The position numbers and the translations under genes are program-made. Shown here piece after piece: positions 54,275 to 63,466 of a stretch of 63,575 bases of DNA (position 1 is the stretch's first letter; the number at the start of each line of letters is the position of its first letter). The notes under the pieces are model-generated. The model searched no databases. It was given only the letters and a program-made list of their open reading frames with translations, and was not told the origin of the DNA. Location of the stretch: the NCBI GenBank assembly GCA_021462625.1, contig JAJNAU010000002.1:1-63575 (forward strand), read 5' to 3'. The DNA is from Shewanella sp. (GTDB lineage Bacteria; Pseudomonadota; Gammaproteobacteria; Enterobacterales; Shewanellaceae).

Positions 54275-54378
54275 CAAGTAGAAAAAACAACCACCGCTAA
54301 CACAGGTATCAAACTGGGTGTGGGGCAGTTTTGCCCGTTTGCACAGTGATCCATGTGATGATTGGATAGGGACTATCT

Positions 54379-54462
54379 ATGAAAAGTTTATGCTTGTCTG
54401 TGGTTTTATTGACAATTTGTGCACCGACTCACGGCCATAGCTTCTCTATGTCGGGCGCCTGA
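54379..54462 (+). CDS. Possible 27-residue signal-peptide ORF, gene remnant
   Basis: ATG to TGA, too short for the track. The peptide looks like an export signal ('LCLSVVLLTICAPTHG'), with GATAGGGA before the ATG. After the TGA the frame stays open for about 33 more codons. This may be the head of a decayed secreted protein gene or a small ORF. The rest of the 498 bp gap between hemN and the DUF2489 gene shows only a terminator. Confidence 0.3.
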   Translation: MKSLCLSVVLLTICAPTHGHSFSMSGA

Positions 54463-54648
54463 ACGATAGTCTGGATGACTAAGGGCATACGCTGTGAACT
54501 GCGCCTTGCATATGATAGTCGTAAGCCTATGCAGGGCGCGCACGGGACTTATTCGTCCCTTCCATAACCCAGAAAGGCCATCACTGTGGTGGTGGATAGC
54601 GCAAGATGGTGGGCACTTTTATTGTGCCACTACAGAGTAAGAGACATT

Positions 54649-54686
54649 AAAAAAGCGCTGTTTACTGGGTCGCAGCGCTTTTTTAT
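54649..54686. terminator. Bidirectional terminator downstream of DUF2489 gene
   Basis: AAAAAAGCGCTG...CAGCGCTTTTTT; A-run on one side, T-run on the other. It ends the minus-strand yihI-DUF2489 transcript. Confidence 0.9.
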
Positions 54687-54703
54687 AAGCCATTGGAGAG
54701 ATT

Positions 54704-55171
54704 TCAGTGTGCCGGTTTCAGACTGAACTGTGCAAGCAGCCTGGCTTCGGCCAGAATTGCCTGCTCATGCTCCGCTTCAGATTTCATCCGCTGCAGATCC
54801 AGCTTCATCCGCTCCTGTTTGGGCAGTGCTTTACGGGCGTCCATAATGGGATGATCTTTAATCACCGCAAAATGGGTGAATAACTGAGGATAGTCAGGTG
54901 CCACTCGCTCGGATAAAGACAGTAGCTCAAACAACCTGGCGATACGCACAACCCCCTCAGAGAGTTCACACCTGTCGTCGACCATGGCCTTCGCGATATA
55001 GCGGATATCGTCCAAAATAGCTTCTCGCTTGGCATTCGCCTCGGCCTGCTTTTCGGCTTTGGCTTTGGCGATTTTTTCCCGTTGCTTTTTCAACTTGAAT
55101 AACAGGTAAGCCGCATAGCTGGCCAGCACCAATATGATGGCCGTGCCCAAGATTATCCAGGGTGTATACAC
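54704..55171 (-). CDS. DUF2489 single-pass membrane protein
   Basis: 155 residues: one N-terminal membrane helix ('WIILGTAIILVLASYAAYLLF'), a charged coiled-coil ('KLKKQREKIAKAKAEKQAE'), then a helical cytoplasmic domain ('YIAKAMVDDRCELSEGVVRIARL'). This is the DUF2489 family, usually found beside yihI and hemN in Shewanella and Vibrio, as here. Its function is unknown. It is 30 bp after yihI. Confidence 0.85.
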   Translation of the reverse strand: MYTPWIILGTAIILVLASYAAYLLFKLKKQREKIAKAKAEKQAEANAKREAILDDIRYIAKAMVDDRCELSEGVVRIARLFELLSLSERVAPDYPQLFTHFAVIKDHPIMDARKALPKQERMKLDLQRMKSEAEHEQAILAEARLLAQFSLKPAH

Positions 55172-55201
55172 AGTGTCTCCTTACAGCTTACAAGTCGAAC
55201 T

Positions 55202-55753
55202 TCAGTCTTTATCCTGATACTGCTTGAGGACGTCCAGGCCGGACTCAAATTTGTCCAGCAGATCATCGTCAGAAGCCGATTTGGTTGGCGTAAAATCCTC
55301 TTCTTCGGACAGCCCCAGTATTTCCATCAGCTTCTCGATTTCTGCCAGCTGTTTGTCCAGCCACTTCTGATCCGTTGCAGGCAAATCACGACCTTCTTCC
55401 AGCATATCCAGCAGCTCGTTCAGACGTGGGTTTTCTTCCAGCATCAGCAAACGCTGTTCATCAGTCATCCTGGGTTGTTTTGGTTTTTGCGCTTTCTCTG
55501 CCGCAGGTTGCTGGCTCTGATCTGGAAGCACTAGGGCCACAGGGCGTTTGCTGCCATGACGTGGGTCTTTGGCCTGGCTGCCACTTTTGCCATTGGCGGA
55601 AACCTGTTGCAGGGTACCTTCATTGGATCGGCTACCGGACTTGTTGCCAGTATCCCGCTTCTTGATGGCAATTTTACGGTCTGCCTTTTTGCTTCTTGGC
55701 GTGAATTTTGCGCCATTCTCATTGATTTTGCGTGTTTTTCTGCTGCGAGACAT
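55202..55753 (-). CDS. yihI: YihI, activator of the Der GTPase
   Basis: Modulates ribosome maturation by stimulating the GTPase Der (EngA). The N-terminal ~70 residues are very basic ('MSRSRKTRKINENGAKF', 'SKKADRKIAIKKRD'), the C-terminal half acidic with 'MLEENPRLNELLDMLEEGRDL' and 'LDKQLAEIEKLMEILGL', the conserved Der-interacting region. 183 residues, as in the family. First gene of yihI-DUF2489. Confidence 0.92.
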   Translation of the reverse strand: MSRSRKTRKINENGAKFTPRSKKADRKIAIKKRDTGNKSGSRSNEGTLQQVSANGKSGSQAKDPRHGSKRPVALVLPDQSQQPAAEKAQKPKQPRMTDEQRLLMLEENPRLNELLDMLEEGRDLPATDQKWLDKQLAEIEKLMEILGLSEEEDFTPTKSASDDDLLDKFESGLDVLKQYQDKD

Positions 55754-55821
55754 AGGATTCTCTACTAAAAATTCGTGTCCTTATCCCATACGCCTGCGAA
55801 GTCTTTCTGGCAGGGGGATAA

Positions 55822-56481
55822 TCAGGGGGTGCGTTTTATATCAGATCCCGCTGCTTTTTGCATCAGAATGAGGTCATTTGCTGCAAATAATAACGTAAAG
55901 CCGTGGTGCACGGCCAGATAGTCAAAGGTCTTCTGACAATAGAAGCTGACATGGGCCGGATTGTTTTTATAGTGCCATTTGGCAAATTGTCGCGGATCTG
56001 TGAGCAGTCGGGTGCTGATAGCCAGAAAGCCGCCGGGTTTCAGTGTGCGACATAATAACCCCCATTCCCGCAACGGATAGTTAAAGTGCTCGAATACCCG
56101 GTAGCTGCAAACAAAGTCGTAGCTTTGTCGCAAGGCAGCAAGGTCCGGTGCCAGGAAAGGATCATATTGGTTCAGCGTGTGGCCCTGTTGTTGTAACAGG
56201 GTCAACACCGAGCTTGGCAGGAACCCGCCAAAATTGAGACCGATTAAGGGTTCGCTGGTTATACCTGCCAGTTGCTCTGTTAGTACATTGATAAACAAAG
56301 ACAGTTGTTTTTGTTTAGTCGGGTTGAGTTTGTTGAAGCGCTGCTTTTGCACCTGAGGAGGGAGTTGACTGTGTAGATCGGCAAATACCAGTTGGCATCC
56401 TGGGCAACGAAAGTAGCTGCGTTTCTTGTCGGTGAAGAAACGGGATGGGTAACGGTTTTGGCACAGGGGGCATCTTGGCAT
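55822..56481 (-). CDS. Zinc-ribbon class I methyltransferase
   Basis: 219 residues. An N-terminal zinc ribbon with paired cysteines ('CPLCQNRYPSRFF', 'FRCPGCQLVF') precedes a degenerate SAM-methyltransferase fold ('LIGLNFGGFLPSSVLTLL', 'YDFVCSYRVFEHFNYPLREW', 'LKPGGFLAISTRL'). The glycine motif is not the canonical GxGxG. This matches the methyltransf_23 type and the substrate is unknown. It is separated by 68 bp from yihI. Confidence 0.78.
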   Translation of the reverse strand: MPRCPLCQNRYPSRFFTDKKRSYFRCPGCQLVFADLHSQLPPQVQKQRFNKLNPTKQKQLSLFINVLTEQLAGITSEPLIGLNFGGFLPSSVLTLLQQQGHTLNQYDPFLAPDLAALRQSYDFVCSYRVFEHFNYPLREWGLLCRTLKPGGFLAISTRLLTDPRQFAKWHYKNNPAHVSFYCQKTFDYLAVHHGFTLLFAANDLILMQKAAGSDIKRTP

Positions 56482-56587
56482 TGGAGATCAAGAACTTACA
56501 ACTTTGGCGAGATTATATACCCAAAGCTGTGCGTGGGACATTGATATCAGCAGATTTGTCCTTCAGATTCAGGTGAGAGTTAAGCAG

Positions 56588-56614
56588 AAAAAAAGCGGCA
56601 GTTCTCACCGCCGC
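56588..56614 (-). terminator. Minus-strand terminator in a gene-poor region
   Basis: GCGGCGGT-gaga-ACTGCCGC followed by seven Ts on the minus strand. It lies about 70 bp downstream of ORF 56684..56887 and supports a transcript from that side. Confidence 0.8.
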
Positions 56615-56683
56615 CTGAATATTGTGTCTTAGACACCTACTCTGACATCCCAGTTTCCATACTGGCTATGTGACTTTCCCGAT

Positions 56684-56887
56684 CTAATCTAATCCTATTG
56701 TTGTTGTTTGCTTTCCATGCAGTTTGTTTTTCGTTTTTGTCTTCCTGACGTTTTCGTCCTGATCTGAGTCCTTCAGATCATTTCCGTAGATGGTCTCAAT
56801 AACCACCTTCATCAAGCCGCCTTCAATGACGAAATGCAACCATCCATGTTGTCCACATCCAGCTACACCGGCATCTCGCCGTTGCAT
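56684..56887 (-). CDS. Hypothetical small ORF
   Basis: A 67-residue frame with a short non-polar part ('GWLHFVIEGGLMKVVIETIY') and a basic, polar tail ('ENVRKTKTKNKLHGKQ'). I recognise no family. A terminator downstream on the same strand is the main support. The opposing ORF 56896..57183 is AT-rich and less convincing. The whole 56482-57289 gap (808 bp) may hold an unrecognised RNA or decayed gene. Confidence 0.3.
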   Translation of the reverse strand: MQRRDAGVAGCGQHGWLHFVIEGGLMKVVIETIYGNDLKDSDQDENVRKTKTKNKLHGKQTTTIGLD

Positions 56888-57250
56888 CTAAGGCTATGCT
56901 TCCATTGCACTGTTCGCAAACTGCGATTAACCTTAGTTTGGAGTGTTTTTATCGACATTTGGGAGCGCTTTTACAGCTTAAGGCCATCCCGATCGTCTCT
57001 GACCTGAATCTCAAGTTGAGATTTCTACTCGTTATTATTATTTGGCGAGTGGTCTTAATTTTTATAGTTGTTATTCGACTTAGTTATTCTTGTATCTTGA
57101 ATGTTCACGCCCCGGACTCTGATCGTTGTTATTATAAGTTATTGAACAACCAGTTGGGTTCGTTCCGGTGCGAGGTTCATTAGACTTGAATGTGTGACTT
57201 GTGTCAAGGTCAAATGTCAAAGCGGTGACGTTAACGTAAACTAGACCAAC

Positions 57251-57280
57251 AAAAAGGCACCAACTGGTGCCTTTTTTGTT
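57251..57280 (-). terminator. Terminator of the cytochrome c4 gene
   Basis: AAAAAGGCACCA-gt/act-TGGTGCCTTTTTTGTT, 10 bp downstream of the stop on the minus strand; the stem is also A/T-flanked on the other side. Confidence 0.93.
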
Positions 57281-57289
57281 GATGGCAGG

Positions 57290-57913
57290 TTATTGATTTA
57301 ACGTGGAAATATAAATTGAAAGAGCCTGAATATCCTGGTCGCTAAGCTTCTTGGCAACATCGCCCATCATACCATTGAGATCATTATTACGAGTGCCATC
57401 GCGGAACTTGTTTAGCTGTATTTTAATATGGTTTGCATGCTGACCAGACACCATGGGGAAGCCCGCCAGCTCCACGCCGACACCATTAGGGCCGTGACAG
57501 GCGGCACAGGCGGTGATGCCGCGGGACATATCTCCGCCCTTGTACAGTTTTTCGCCCAAATCTGGTGCCTGAGCAGCTGGCGCCGGTGCCTGAGTTTGTG
57601 AGGCGTAGAATGCCGCCAGATCTGCTATATCCTGCTCAGTTAGTGTAGCGACCATGCCGATCATGATAGGATCCATCCGACCTTTGGTTCCACCAGAGGC
57701 CATGGCATCTTTGAAATCATGCAACTGCTTTTCTATATAAGTAGCATGCTGTCCGGCAATCTTGGGATACATATCAATCATGCTGTTGCCGTCAACACCG
57801 TGGCAGGCAGCACAAACAGCAGACTTGTTTTTTCCAGCTTCAGCGTCCCCTTGGGCACTAACAGGCAGCGAGATGGCGGCGACGGCTGACAACGCGAGGG
57901 CTAACTTTTTCAT
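57290..57913 (-). CDS. Diheme cytochrome c4
   Basis: A periplasmic electron carrier of 207 residues: signal peptide ('LALALSAVAAISLPVSAQG'), then two class I cytochrome domains with heme sites 'CAACHGVDGNSM' and 'CAACHGPNGVGV' and axial methionines in 'DPIMIGM' and 'NGMMGDVAKKL' regions. It likely feeds a terminal oxidase such as cbb3 or shuttles electrons in the periplasm. It diverges from engB, with its own terminator downstream. Confidence 0.94.
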   Translation of the reverse strand: MKKLALALSAVAAISLPVSAQGDAEAGKNKSAVCAACHGVDGNSMIDMYPKIAGQHATYIEKQLHDFKDAMASGGTKGRMDPIMIGMVATLTEQDIADLAAFYASQTQAPAPAAQAPDLGEKLYKGGDMSRGITACAACHGPNGVGVELAGFPMVSGQHANHIKIQLNKFRDGTRNNDLNGMMGDVAKKLSDQDIQALSIYISTLNQ

Positions 57914-58081
57914 GGCGTTCCAACTTCTTGGTTGTTTATTGTCCTGAGCTTACAAGGAAGACCCGCAAGCATGATAAGATACGAAAACTGTGATCCGCCC
58001 TGTATTTTACATGAAAACGTAAAAATGTAAGCAACTCTTCAATATTCATGACAAAAGTTGATCCTTTTTTTGGAGTAATAA

Positions 58082-58732
58082 GTGACACATCCCCAAATCG
58101 ACTTTCGCCGGGCAAAATTTCTGATCAGTGCCCCGGATATTGCCCATCTTGATAAGCATTTGCCCGGTGACACCGGAGTGGAGATTGCCTTTGCGGGTCG
58201 CTCCAATGCGGGTAAGTCTAGTGCGCTGAATGCGCTGACAGAGCAAAAGAACCTGGCCCGTACCAGTAAGACCCCAGGTCGTACCCAACTGATTAATATA
58301 TTTGCTCTGGACGAGCAGCGCCGTCTGGTGGACCTGCCCGGTTACGGTTTTGCTCAGGTGCCTATGGCCATGAAGATAAAGTGGCAAAATGCGCTTGGAG
58401 AATATTTGCAGGAACGCCGTTGCCTCAGCGGCGTGGTGGTACTGATGGATATTCGTCATCCATTGAAAGATCTCGATATGCAGATGATTGAATGGGCGGT
58501 TGCCAGTGAGATCCCTGTGGTTGCGCTATTGACTAAGTGTGACAAGTTGGCACAAAGCGCCAGAATGAAAACTGTTAACGAAGTGCGTAAGGCTTTGGCT
58601 GACTTTGGTGATTGGGTGCAGATTGAGCCTTTCTCATCCCTTAAGGGAACCGGTAAGGCCAAGGTGCTGAGTATCCTGAATGAGTGGTGCCATCCGGATT
58701 GGCTGGAGAATATTGAAGAAGCTGCGGAGTAA
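58082..58732 (+). CDS. engB: EngB/YihA ribosome-assembly GTPase
   Basis: Essential small GTPase in 50S subunit maturation. '[16 protein letters not shown]' (G1), '[10 protein letters not shown]' (G2), '[10 protein letters not shown]' (G3) and 'LLTKCDKL' (G4) are all present. 216 residues. The start is GTG with GGAG at a good distance. It faces Spot 42 and polA across a shared region, the E. coli arrangement. Confidence 0.96.
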   Translation: MTHPQIDFRRAKFLISAPDIAHLDKHLPGDTGVEIAFAGRSNAGKSSALNALTEQKNLARTSKTPGRTQLINIFALDEQRRLVDLPGYGFAQVPMAMKIKWQNALGEYLQERRCLSGVVVLMDIRHPLKDLDMQMIEWAVASEIPVVALLTKCDKLAQSARMKTVNEVRKALADFGDWVQIEPFSSLKGTGKAKVLSILNEWCHPDWLENIEEAAE

Positions 58733-58751
58733 CTGCCGCTCAGTAGCTGTT

Positions 58752-58778
58752 AAAAGGCGTCCGCTGGACGCCTTTTTT
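58752..58778 (+). terminator. Terminator of engB
   Basis: AAAAGGCGTCC-gct-GGACGCCTTTTTT, 20 bp after the stop. Confidence 0.95.
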
Positions 58779-58849
58779 ACGCCTGGAGTTTGTCGACTTA
58801 CTTCCCGGGTCACCTGTTTCGCGATATGTCAGTTCCCGGGCGATTGGAT

Positions 58850-58990
58850 AAAAAAAGGCCGGAGACTGGGTCGCCGGCCAAAATGCGTAGCTCTTTTGGG
58901 GAGAAGCTAAAAATATTCAACAAGACTCAAGTTCCATCAAGACTTCGAATTGGGGCCGAAGACTATATTTGGCTCTCAATGCAGACAGCA
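58850..58990 (-). ncRNA. Candidate small RNA ending at a strong terminator
   Basis: On the minus strand GGCCGG-cgacccagtct-CCGGCC is followed by seven Ts (58850-58879). The nearest upstream gene, spf, has its own terminator ~165 nt earlier, so this hairpin either backs up Spot 42 or ends a separate ~100-140 nt transcript. TATGCT near 58990 could be a -10. No ORF. The 5' end is a guess. Confidence 0.35.
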
Positions 58991-59042
58991 TACAGCGAAA
59001 AAATGAAATTTTAAAGTAATTACTCTAATCTTTCTTTCAGGC

Positions 59043-59148
59043 AAAAAAAAGCCCCAGCAAATAAATTGCTGGGGCGCCAGAATTTGGCAATCACTAAAAA
59101 GCGAAATAAAGGTCTGAAAGATAGAACATCTTAACCTCTGTACCCTAC
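59043..59148 (-). ncRNA. spf: Spot 42 RNA
   Basis: The minus strand starts GTAGGGTACAGAGG, continues AAGATGTTCTATCTTTCAGA, and ends with the hairpin GCCCCAGCAA/TTGCTGGGGC plus a T-run. The 5' half matches E. coli Spot 42 nearly base for base. It lies between polA and engB, the conserved site. Spot 42 pairs with mRNAs through Hfq and in enterobacteria is repressed by cAMP-CRP. A TAATATTCT stretch lies suitably for the -10. Confidence 0.95.
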
Positions 59149-59581
59149 GCCAAGAATATTACCTTAGTTATCGGAAGCTGAAAAACAGTTTTCTAAAAAA
59201 CTAACGAATAATGCGATTCAGATCTCTATTCCTCATAGTTTAAGCTGTTACTGTTGTTGCTTTATTACGTTAATGTTGGTTTGGTGACGGATTTTTTGGG
59301 GCTGGGTCGGCAAGTAGACCAATTGCATGGCCCTGACTGAGCCTCTCTCAATTGAGGATAGTCCCGGCTGAGCAGGTTACCTTCAGCTTCGAATTGGCGT
59401 GTGACTGTGCATCACCTCGTGGCTGCATCCATACAGTCGTGCGTTAATGATATTCGCCACATCCATGTGGCTTGCAGATCGGCTAAGCCACAGCGGCCCT
59501 GTGACGAGTCGGTTCAATCCTGTTTCACGTGGTTTGAACTTTGCGCCACGTGAGCGTGCTGGGGATCAGTTTCTCGGGCGA
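59149..59581. other. Intergenic between spf and polA
   Basis: 433 bases with no credible gene. It holds the spf promoter near 59150-59190 and the 3' flank of polA. No strong polA terminator was recognised. Confidence 0.5.
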
Positions 59582-62338
59582 TTAGTGCGCCTGCTGCCAG
59601 TTGTCTCCTATGCCGGCTTCCGCCAGCAGTTCAACATCCAGGCTGGCGGCCGCTGCCATCAGTTCACACACTTTGGTTTTCAGCCCGTCGGCTTTGTCGG
59701 TATCCACCTCAAACACCAGTTCATCGTGCACCTGCATAATCATGCGGATTTCGCCGGATGTGTCTTCGTCTATCCATTGCTGGATACTTATCATGGCTTT
59801 TTTAATGATATCTGCTGCAGTGCCCTGCATAGGTGCGTTAATGGCTGCGCGCTCAGCAGCCTGCCGACGCATGGCATTACGGGCTTTGATTTCAGACAGA
59901 TACAGGCGACGGCCAAACAGGGTCGATACATAGCCCTGCTCAGCAGCCGAAGCGCGGGTATCTTCCATATACTTGAGCACACCCGGATAGCGTTTGAAGT
60001 AGGTATCGATATAGTTTTGGGCTTCGGCCCGCGGAATATCCAGTTGGCGGGCCAGACCAAAGGCTGACATGCCATAGATCAAACCGAAGTTCACCGCCTT
60101 GGCACGGCGACGCTGCTCTGAGGTGACAGTTTCGAAGGCGACATCGAATACTTCGGCTGCCGTGGCGCGGTGAATGTCTTTGCCTTCTGCGAAGGCTTTC
60201 AATAAACCAGCATCCCGCGACAGGTGAGCCATGATCCTCAGTTCAATCTGCGAATAGTCCGCAGCCAGAATCTTTTTGCCTTCAGGTGCGATGAAAGCCT
60301 GACGAATGCGGCGTCCTTCCTCAGTACGGATAGGAATATTCTGCAGGTTGGGGTCACTGGATGACAGACGCCCGGTTGCGGCATTGGCCTGATGGTAGCT
60401 GGTATGCACTCTGCCGGTTCTGACATTGACCATCAAAGGCAGCTTATCTGTGTAGGTGCTTTTGAGTTTGCTGAGCGAGCGATGCTCCAGAATGATCTTG
60501 GGCAGCGGGTAATCCAGTGCCAGCTCAACAAGCACTTCTTCTGCAGTGGAAGGGGCACCTTTGGGAGTCTTCTTAATGATGGGGTACCCCAGCTTGTCGA
60601 AGAACAGTTCCTGCAGCTGCTTGGTGGAGCTTAAGTTGAACGGCTCACCGGCAATCTCGTGCGCTTTGCTTTCCAGCTCATCTATCTTGCGTGCCAGTTC
60701 ATCGCTTTGCTGGGCCAGCAACATGGTATCGATCAGCACACCGCCGCGCTCCATGCGGGACAGTACGTTGACCAAAGGCATTTCCAGTTCAGTAAAGACA
60801 TTCGCCAGTTGCTGCTCGCGCTCGAGCCTTGGCCACAGGTGCTGATGCAGACGCAGGGTAATATCGGCATCTTCGGCGGCATAGTGGGCGGCCTGTTCCA
60901 GTGGGATTTGGTTAAAAGTCAGCTGCTTGGCGCCTTTACCGGCAATTTCCTCAAAATTGACAGTCTTGTGTCTAAGGTATTTCAGTGCCATGCCATCCAT
61001 ATCATGGCGTGATGCCACCGAATTGAGAACATAGGATTCCAGCATGGTATCGAAGGCGATGCCTTTGAGTTCAATGCCAGCGTTGGCGAAAATAGCAATA
61101 TCATACTTGAGGTTCTGACCGACTTTCTTCAACTGTGGATTTTCCAGCAGCGGTTTGAGTTGGGTCAGGGTTGAAGCCATGTCCAATTGCTCAGGTGCAC
61201 CCGGGTAGTCGTGAGCCAGTGGTAAATAGGCGGCTTTACCGGCTTCGATGGCAAAAGAGATGCCGACCAGTTTGGCTTCCATGTAGTCCAGACTGGTGGT
61301 TTCGGTATCCACCGCGATAAGGTCTGCCTTGGCAAGTTTGTCGCACCAGGCATCCAATTGCGACTGGGTCAGAATGGTTTCATATTCGATCTCTACCGCG
61401 ACGGGTACTTCAATGGATTTTTCGGTGTTCACCTGGAGTGACGCGACAGACTCTCCACTGTCCAGCAGTTTTGCCAGCCAGCGCTTGAACTCCATTTCAC
61501 CAAACCACTTAATCAGTTCATCTTTATCTTCGGTTTTCCGTTCCAGCTGTTGCCAACTCAGTGTCAGCTCGACATCCGTCTTGATGGTTGCCAGGTCATA
61601 GGAGAGTTTCAGCATCTCAGTGTTGTCACGAATTTTGGCCGGCATGGTTTTAGAACCACGAAAGCCCAGTGCAACCACAGCATCAGGGTCGGCGAGCAGT
61701 TTGTCCACGCCGCCCACGCCAGTTAGCATGGCCAGAGCCGTCTTCTCCCCCACGCCAGGTAAGCCGGGAATGTTGTCGGACTTATCTCCCATCATTGCCA
61801 GCAAATCGATAATCAGCTCAGGGCCGACACCAAACTTACCGGTAACTTCGGCCGGGCCCATGATGGTATCCGTCATGGTGTTGATCAGGGTGATATTGTT
61901 ATCCACCAACTGGGCCATGTCTTTATCGCCTGTGGATATCAAGCAGGCGCGACCGTCTTTACTGGCCTGCAGTGCCAGCGTGCCGATTACATCATCCGCT
62001 TCGACACCGGGAATGGAGATCAGTGGCAACCCCATGGCGTTAATGATGCGGTGCAAAGGTTCAACCTGGGCGCGCAAATCATCAGGCATAGACGGGCGAT
62101 GGGCTTTGTACTCTGCATACATGTCGTTGCGGAAGGTTTTTCCCTTGGCATCAAACACAACGGCAATATGACTGGGATTGCATTGCTTTAGGATACTGCG
62201 CAGCATGTTCACCACGCCATATACTGCACCCGTTGGTTCCCCTTTGGAGTTGGTCAAATGTGGTGGAGCATAAAAGGCGCGATAAAGGTAGGAAGAACCA
62301 TCCACAAGGACGAGAGGGTTGTTGGGGATATTTGGCAT
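59582..62338 (-). CDS. polA: DNA polymerase I
   Basis: Repair and Okazaki-processing polymerase with three domains. The 5'-3' exonuclease (1-300) has '[12 protein letters not shown]' and '[20 protein letters not shown]'. The 3'-5' proofreading domain keeps '[12 protein letters not shown]' and '[13 protein letters not shown]', so it should be active. The polymerase shows '[20 protein letters not shown]', '[16 protein letters not shown]', '[16 protein letters not shown]' and '[10 protein letters not shown]'. The track start (62386) adds 16 residues; [14 protein letters not shown] at 62338 is the normal start, giving 918 residues. A DnaA box lies ~90 bp upstream. Confidence 0.97.
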   Translation of the reverse strand: MPNIPNNPLVLVDGSSYLYRAFYAPPHLTNSKGEPTGAVYGVVNMLRSILKQCNPSHIAVVFDAKGKTFRNDMYAEYKAHRPSMPDDLRAQVEPLHRIINAMGLPLISIPGVEADDVIGTLALQASKDGRACLISTGDKDMAQLVDNNITLINTMTDTIMGPAEVTGKFGVGPELIIDLLAMMGDKSDNIPGLPGVGEKTALAMLTGVGGVDKLLADPDAVVALGFRGSKTMPAKIRDNTEMLKLSYDLATIKTDVELTLSWQQLERKTEDKDELIKWFGEMEFKRWLAKLLDSGESVASLQVNTEKSIEVPVAVEIEYETILTQSQLDAWCDKLAKADLIAVDTETTSLDYMEAKLVGISFAIEAGKAAYLPLAHDYPGAPEQLDMASTLTQLKPLLENPQLKKVGQNLKYDIAIFANAGIELKGIAFDTMLESYVLNSVASRHDMDGMALKYLRHKTVNFEEIAGKGAKQLTFNQIPLEQAAHYAAEDADITLRLHQHLWPRLEREQQLANVFTELEMPLVNVLSRMERGGVLIDTMLLAQQSDELARKIDELESKAHEIAGEPFNLSSTKQLQELFFDKLGYPIIKKTPKGAPSTAEEVLVELALDYPLPKIILEHRSLSKLKSTYTDKLPLMVNVRTGRVHTSYHQANAATGRLSSSDPNLQNIPIRTEEGRRIRQAFIAPEGKKILAADYSQIELRIMAHLSRDAGLLKAFAEGKDIHRATAAEVFDVAFETVTSEQRRRAKAVNFGLIYGMSAFGLARQLDIPRAEAQNYIDTYFKRYPGVLKYMEDTRASAAEQGYVSTLFGRRLYLSEIKARNAMRRQAAERAAINAPMQGTAADIIKKAMISIQQWIDEDTSGEIRMIMQVHDELVFEVDTDKADGLKTKVCELMAAAASLDVELLAEAGIGDNWQQAH

Positions 62339-62412
62339 AAATCTGGGTTCAGTAGTCTTTAATCTGAGATGGGAGTAGCATGCCACAGAGCGGGAAAATC
62401 AGCCACGGCAAA

Positions 62413-62434
62413 TTATCCAACAGCCTGTGGATAA
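62413..62434. promoter_or_regulatory. DnaA box pair upstream of polA
   Basis: TGTGGATAA (62426-62434) is the reverse complement of the consensus TTATCCACA. Facing it, TTATCCAAC (62413-62421) is one or two bases off, forming an inverted pair in the polA promoter region. The rest of 62339-62723 is AT-rich and gene-free. Confidence 0.6.
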
Positions 62435-62723
62435 GTCTGTGAGTGAAAAAAGTCAACAGGCTGAGAGCATTTTTGAACAGCAAAATGCGATAACGGTAAG
62501 TGGCTGATAAATAATGAAATTAAAAAGTGTGTGTGATCGGTAAAATTTCTGGTAACTCATCCTGATTTGTGGATTTTTTAATTCTCTGTGGTAATTTGCT
62601 GTTGCTTATGGTGTATTTTTATACACCCTGCAGTTGCGCTGATTTAAATTAGCACGAATAGCAACCAGATCAACCAATTTGTACTTATTTTGTTAAAATT
62701 GTGTGACATGAGAGGCCGTTTTT

Positions 62724-63377
62724 ATGAAAAAAGTAGCGATACTCCTCAGCGGTTGTGGCGTGTTCGATGGTGCAGAAATTCACGAATCCGTGCTGACCCT
62801 GTTGACTCTTACTAAAGCGGGTGCCACTTACCAGTGTTTTGCACCGGATATTCCGCAATTAGATGTGGTGAACCATCTCACCGGCGAAGTGGAAGAGGGC
62901 GCCAGCCGAAATGTCTTGGCTGAGGCTGCCCGTATCGCCAGAGGGGAAATAAAGGCAACTTCCGAGTTGGATATCAGTGAGTTCGATGCGCTTATTATCC
63001 CTGGTGGTTTTGGTGCTGCCAAAAATCTCTGCAATTTTGCCATTAAGGGCGCCGACTGTGAAATCAACCCTCAGGTAAAAGCCTTTGTCAGTCAGTTTGT
63101 AGACGCGAACAAGCCTGTGGGCTTTATCTGTATCTCCCCTGTTATGATCCCACACTTCTATGGCGCCGGTGCCAAAGGCACTATAGGGACAGATGAAGGC
63201 ACGGCCGCCGCCTTCAATACCATGGGTGGCGCACATCAGGAGGCGGCAGTTCATGAAATCGTGGTAGATGAAGAGCGCAAACTGGTAAGTACCCCGGCAT
63301 ACATGCTGGCAGGTAATATTGTGGAAGCCGCTTCAGGGATTGAAAAGCTGGTGCATAAAGTTCTTGAGCTGGCTTAA
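62724..63377 (+). CDS. elbB: ElbB, DJ-1/PfpI-like glyoxalase
   Basis: 217 residues of the DJ-1/PfpI superfamily, ElbB branch, with reported glyoxalase activity. 'VAILLSGCGVFDGAEIHE' begins the fold, 'LIIPGGFGAAKNLCNFA' forms the oxyanion loop, and the nucleophile Cys lies in 'VGFICISPVMIP'. 'VSTPAYMLAG' closes it. It matches E. coli ElbB in length and motifs. It diverges from polA and has its own terminator. Confidence 0.94.
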   Translation: MKKVAILLSGCGVFDGAEIHESVLTLLTLTKAGATYQCFAPDIPQLDVVNHLTGEVEEGASRNVLAEAARIARGEIKATSELDISEFDALIIPGGFGAAKNLCNFAIKGADCEINPQVKAFVSQFVDANKPVGFICISPVMIPHFYGAGAKGTIGTDEGTAAAFNTMGGAHQEAAVHEIVVDEERKLVSTPAYMLAGNIVEAASGIEKLVHKVLELA

Positions 63378-63393
63378 CTGCCAGAGTTAAAAC

Positions 63394-63422
63394 GTAAGCC
63401 CCACACAAGATGGGGGCTTACT
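63394..63422 (+). terminator. Terminator-like hairpin of elbB
   Basis: GTAAGCCCC-acacaagat-GGGGGCTTAC, 17 bp after the stop; short T content downstream. Confidence 0.75.
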
Positions 63423-63466
63423 ACTCTAGGGAGCCGTGCTGTGATACTTAGGGTCAACAGACACTA

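Noticed and set aside
56896-57183. 95-residue plus-strand ORF
   Set aside because: AT-rich hydrophobic run without ribosome site, family resemblance or supporting context.
58790-59014. ORFs between engB and spf
   Set aside because: They run through the candidate RNA terminator, lack ribosome sites and have no recognisable domain.
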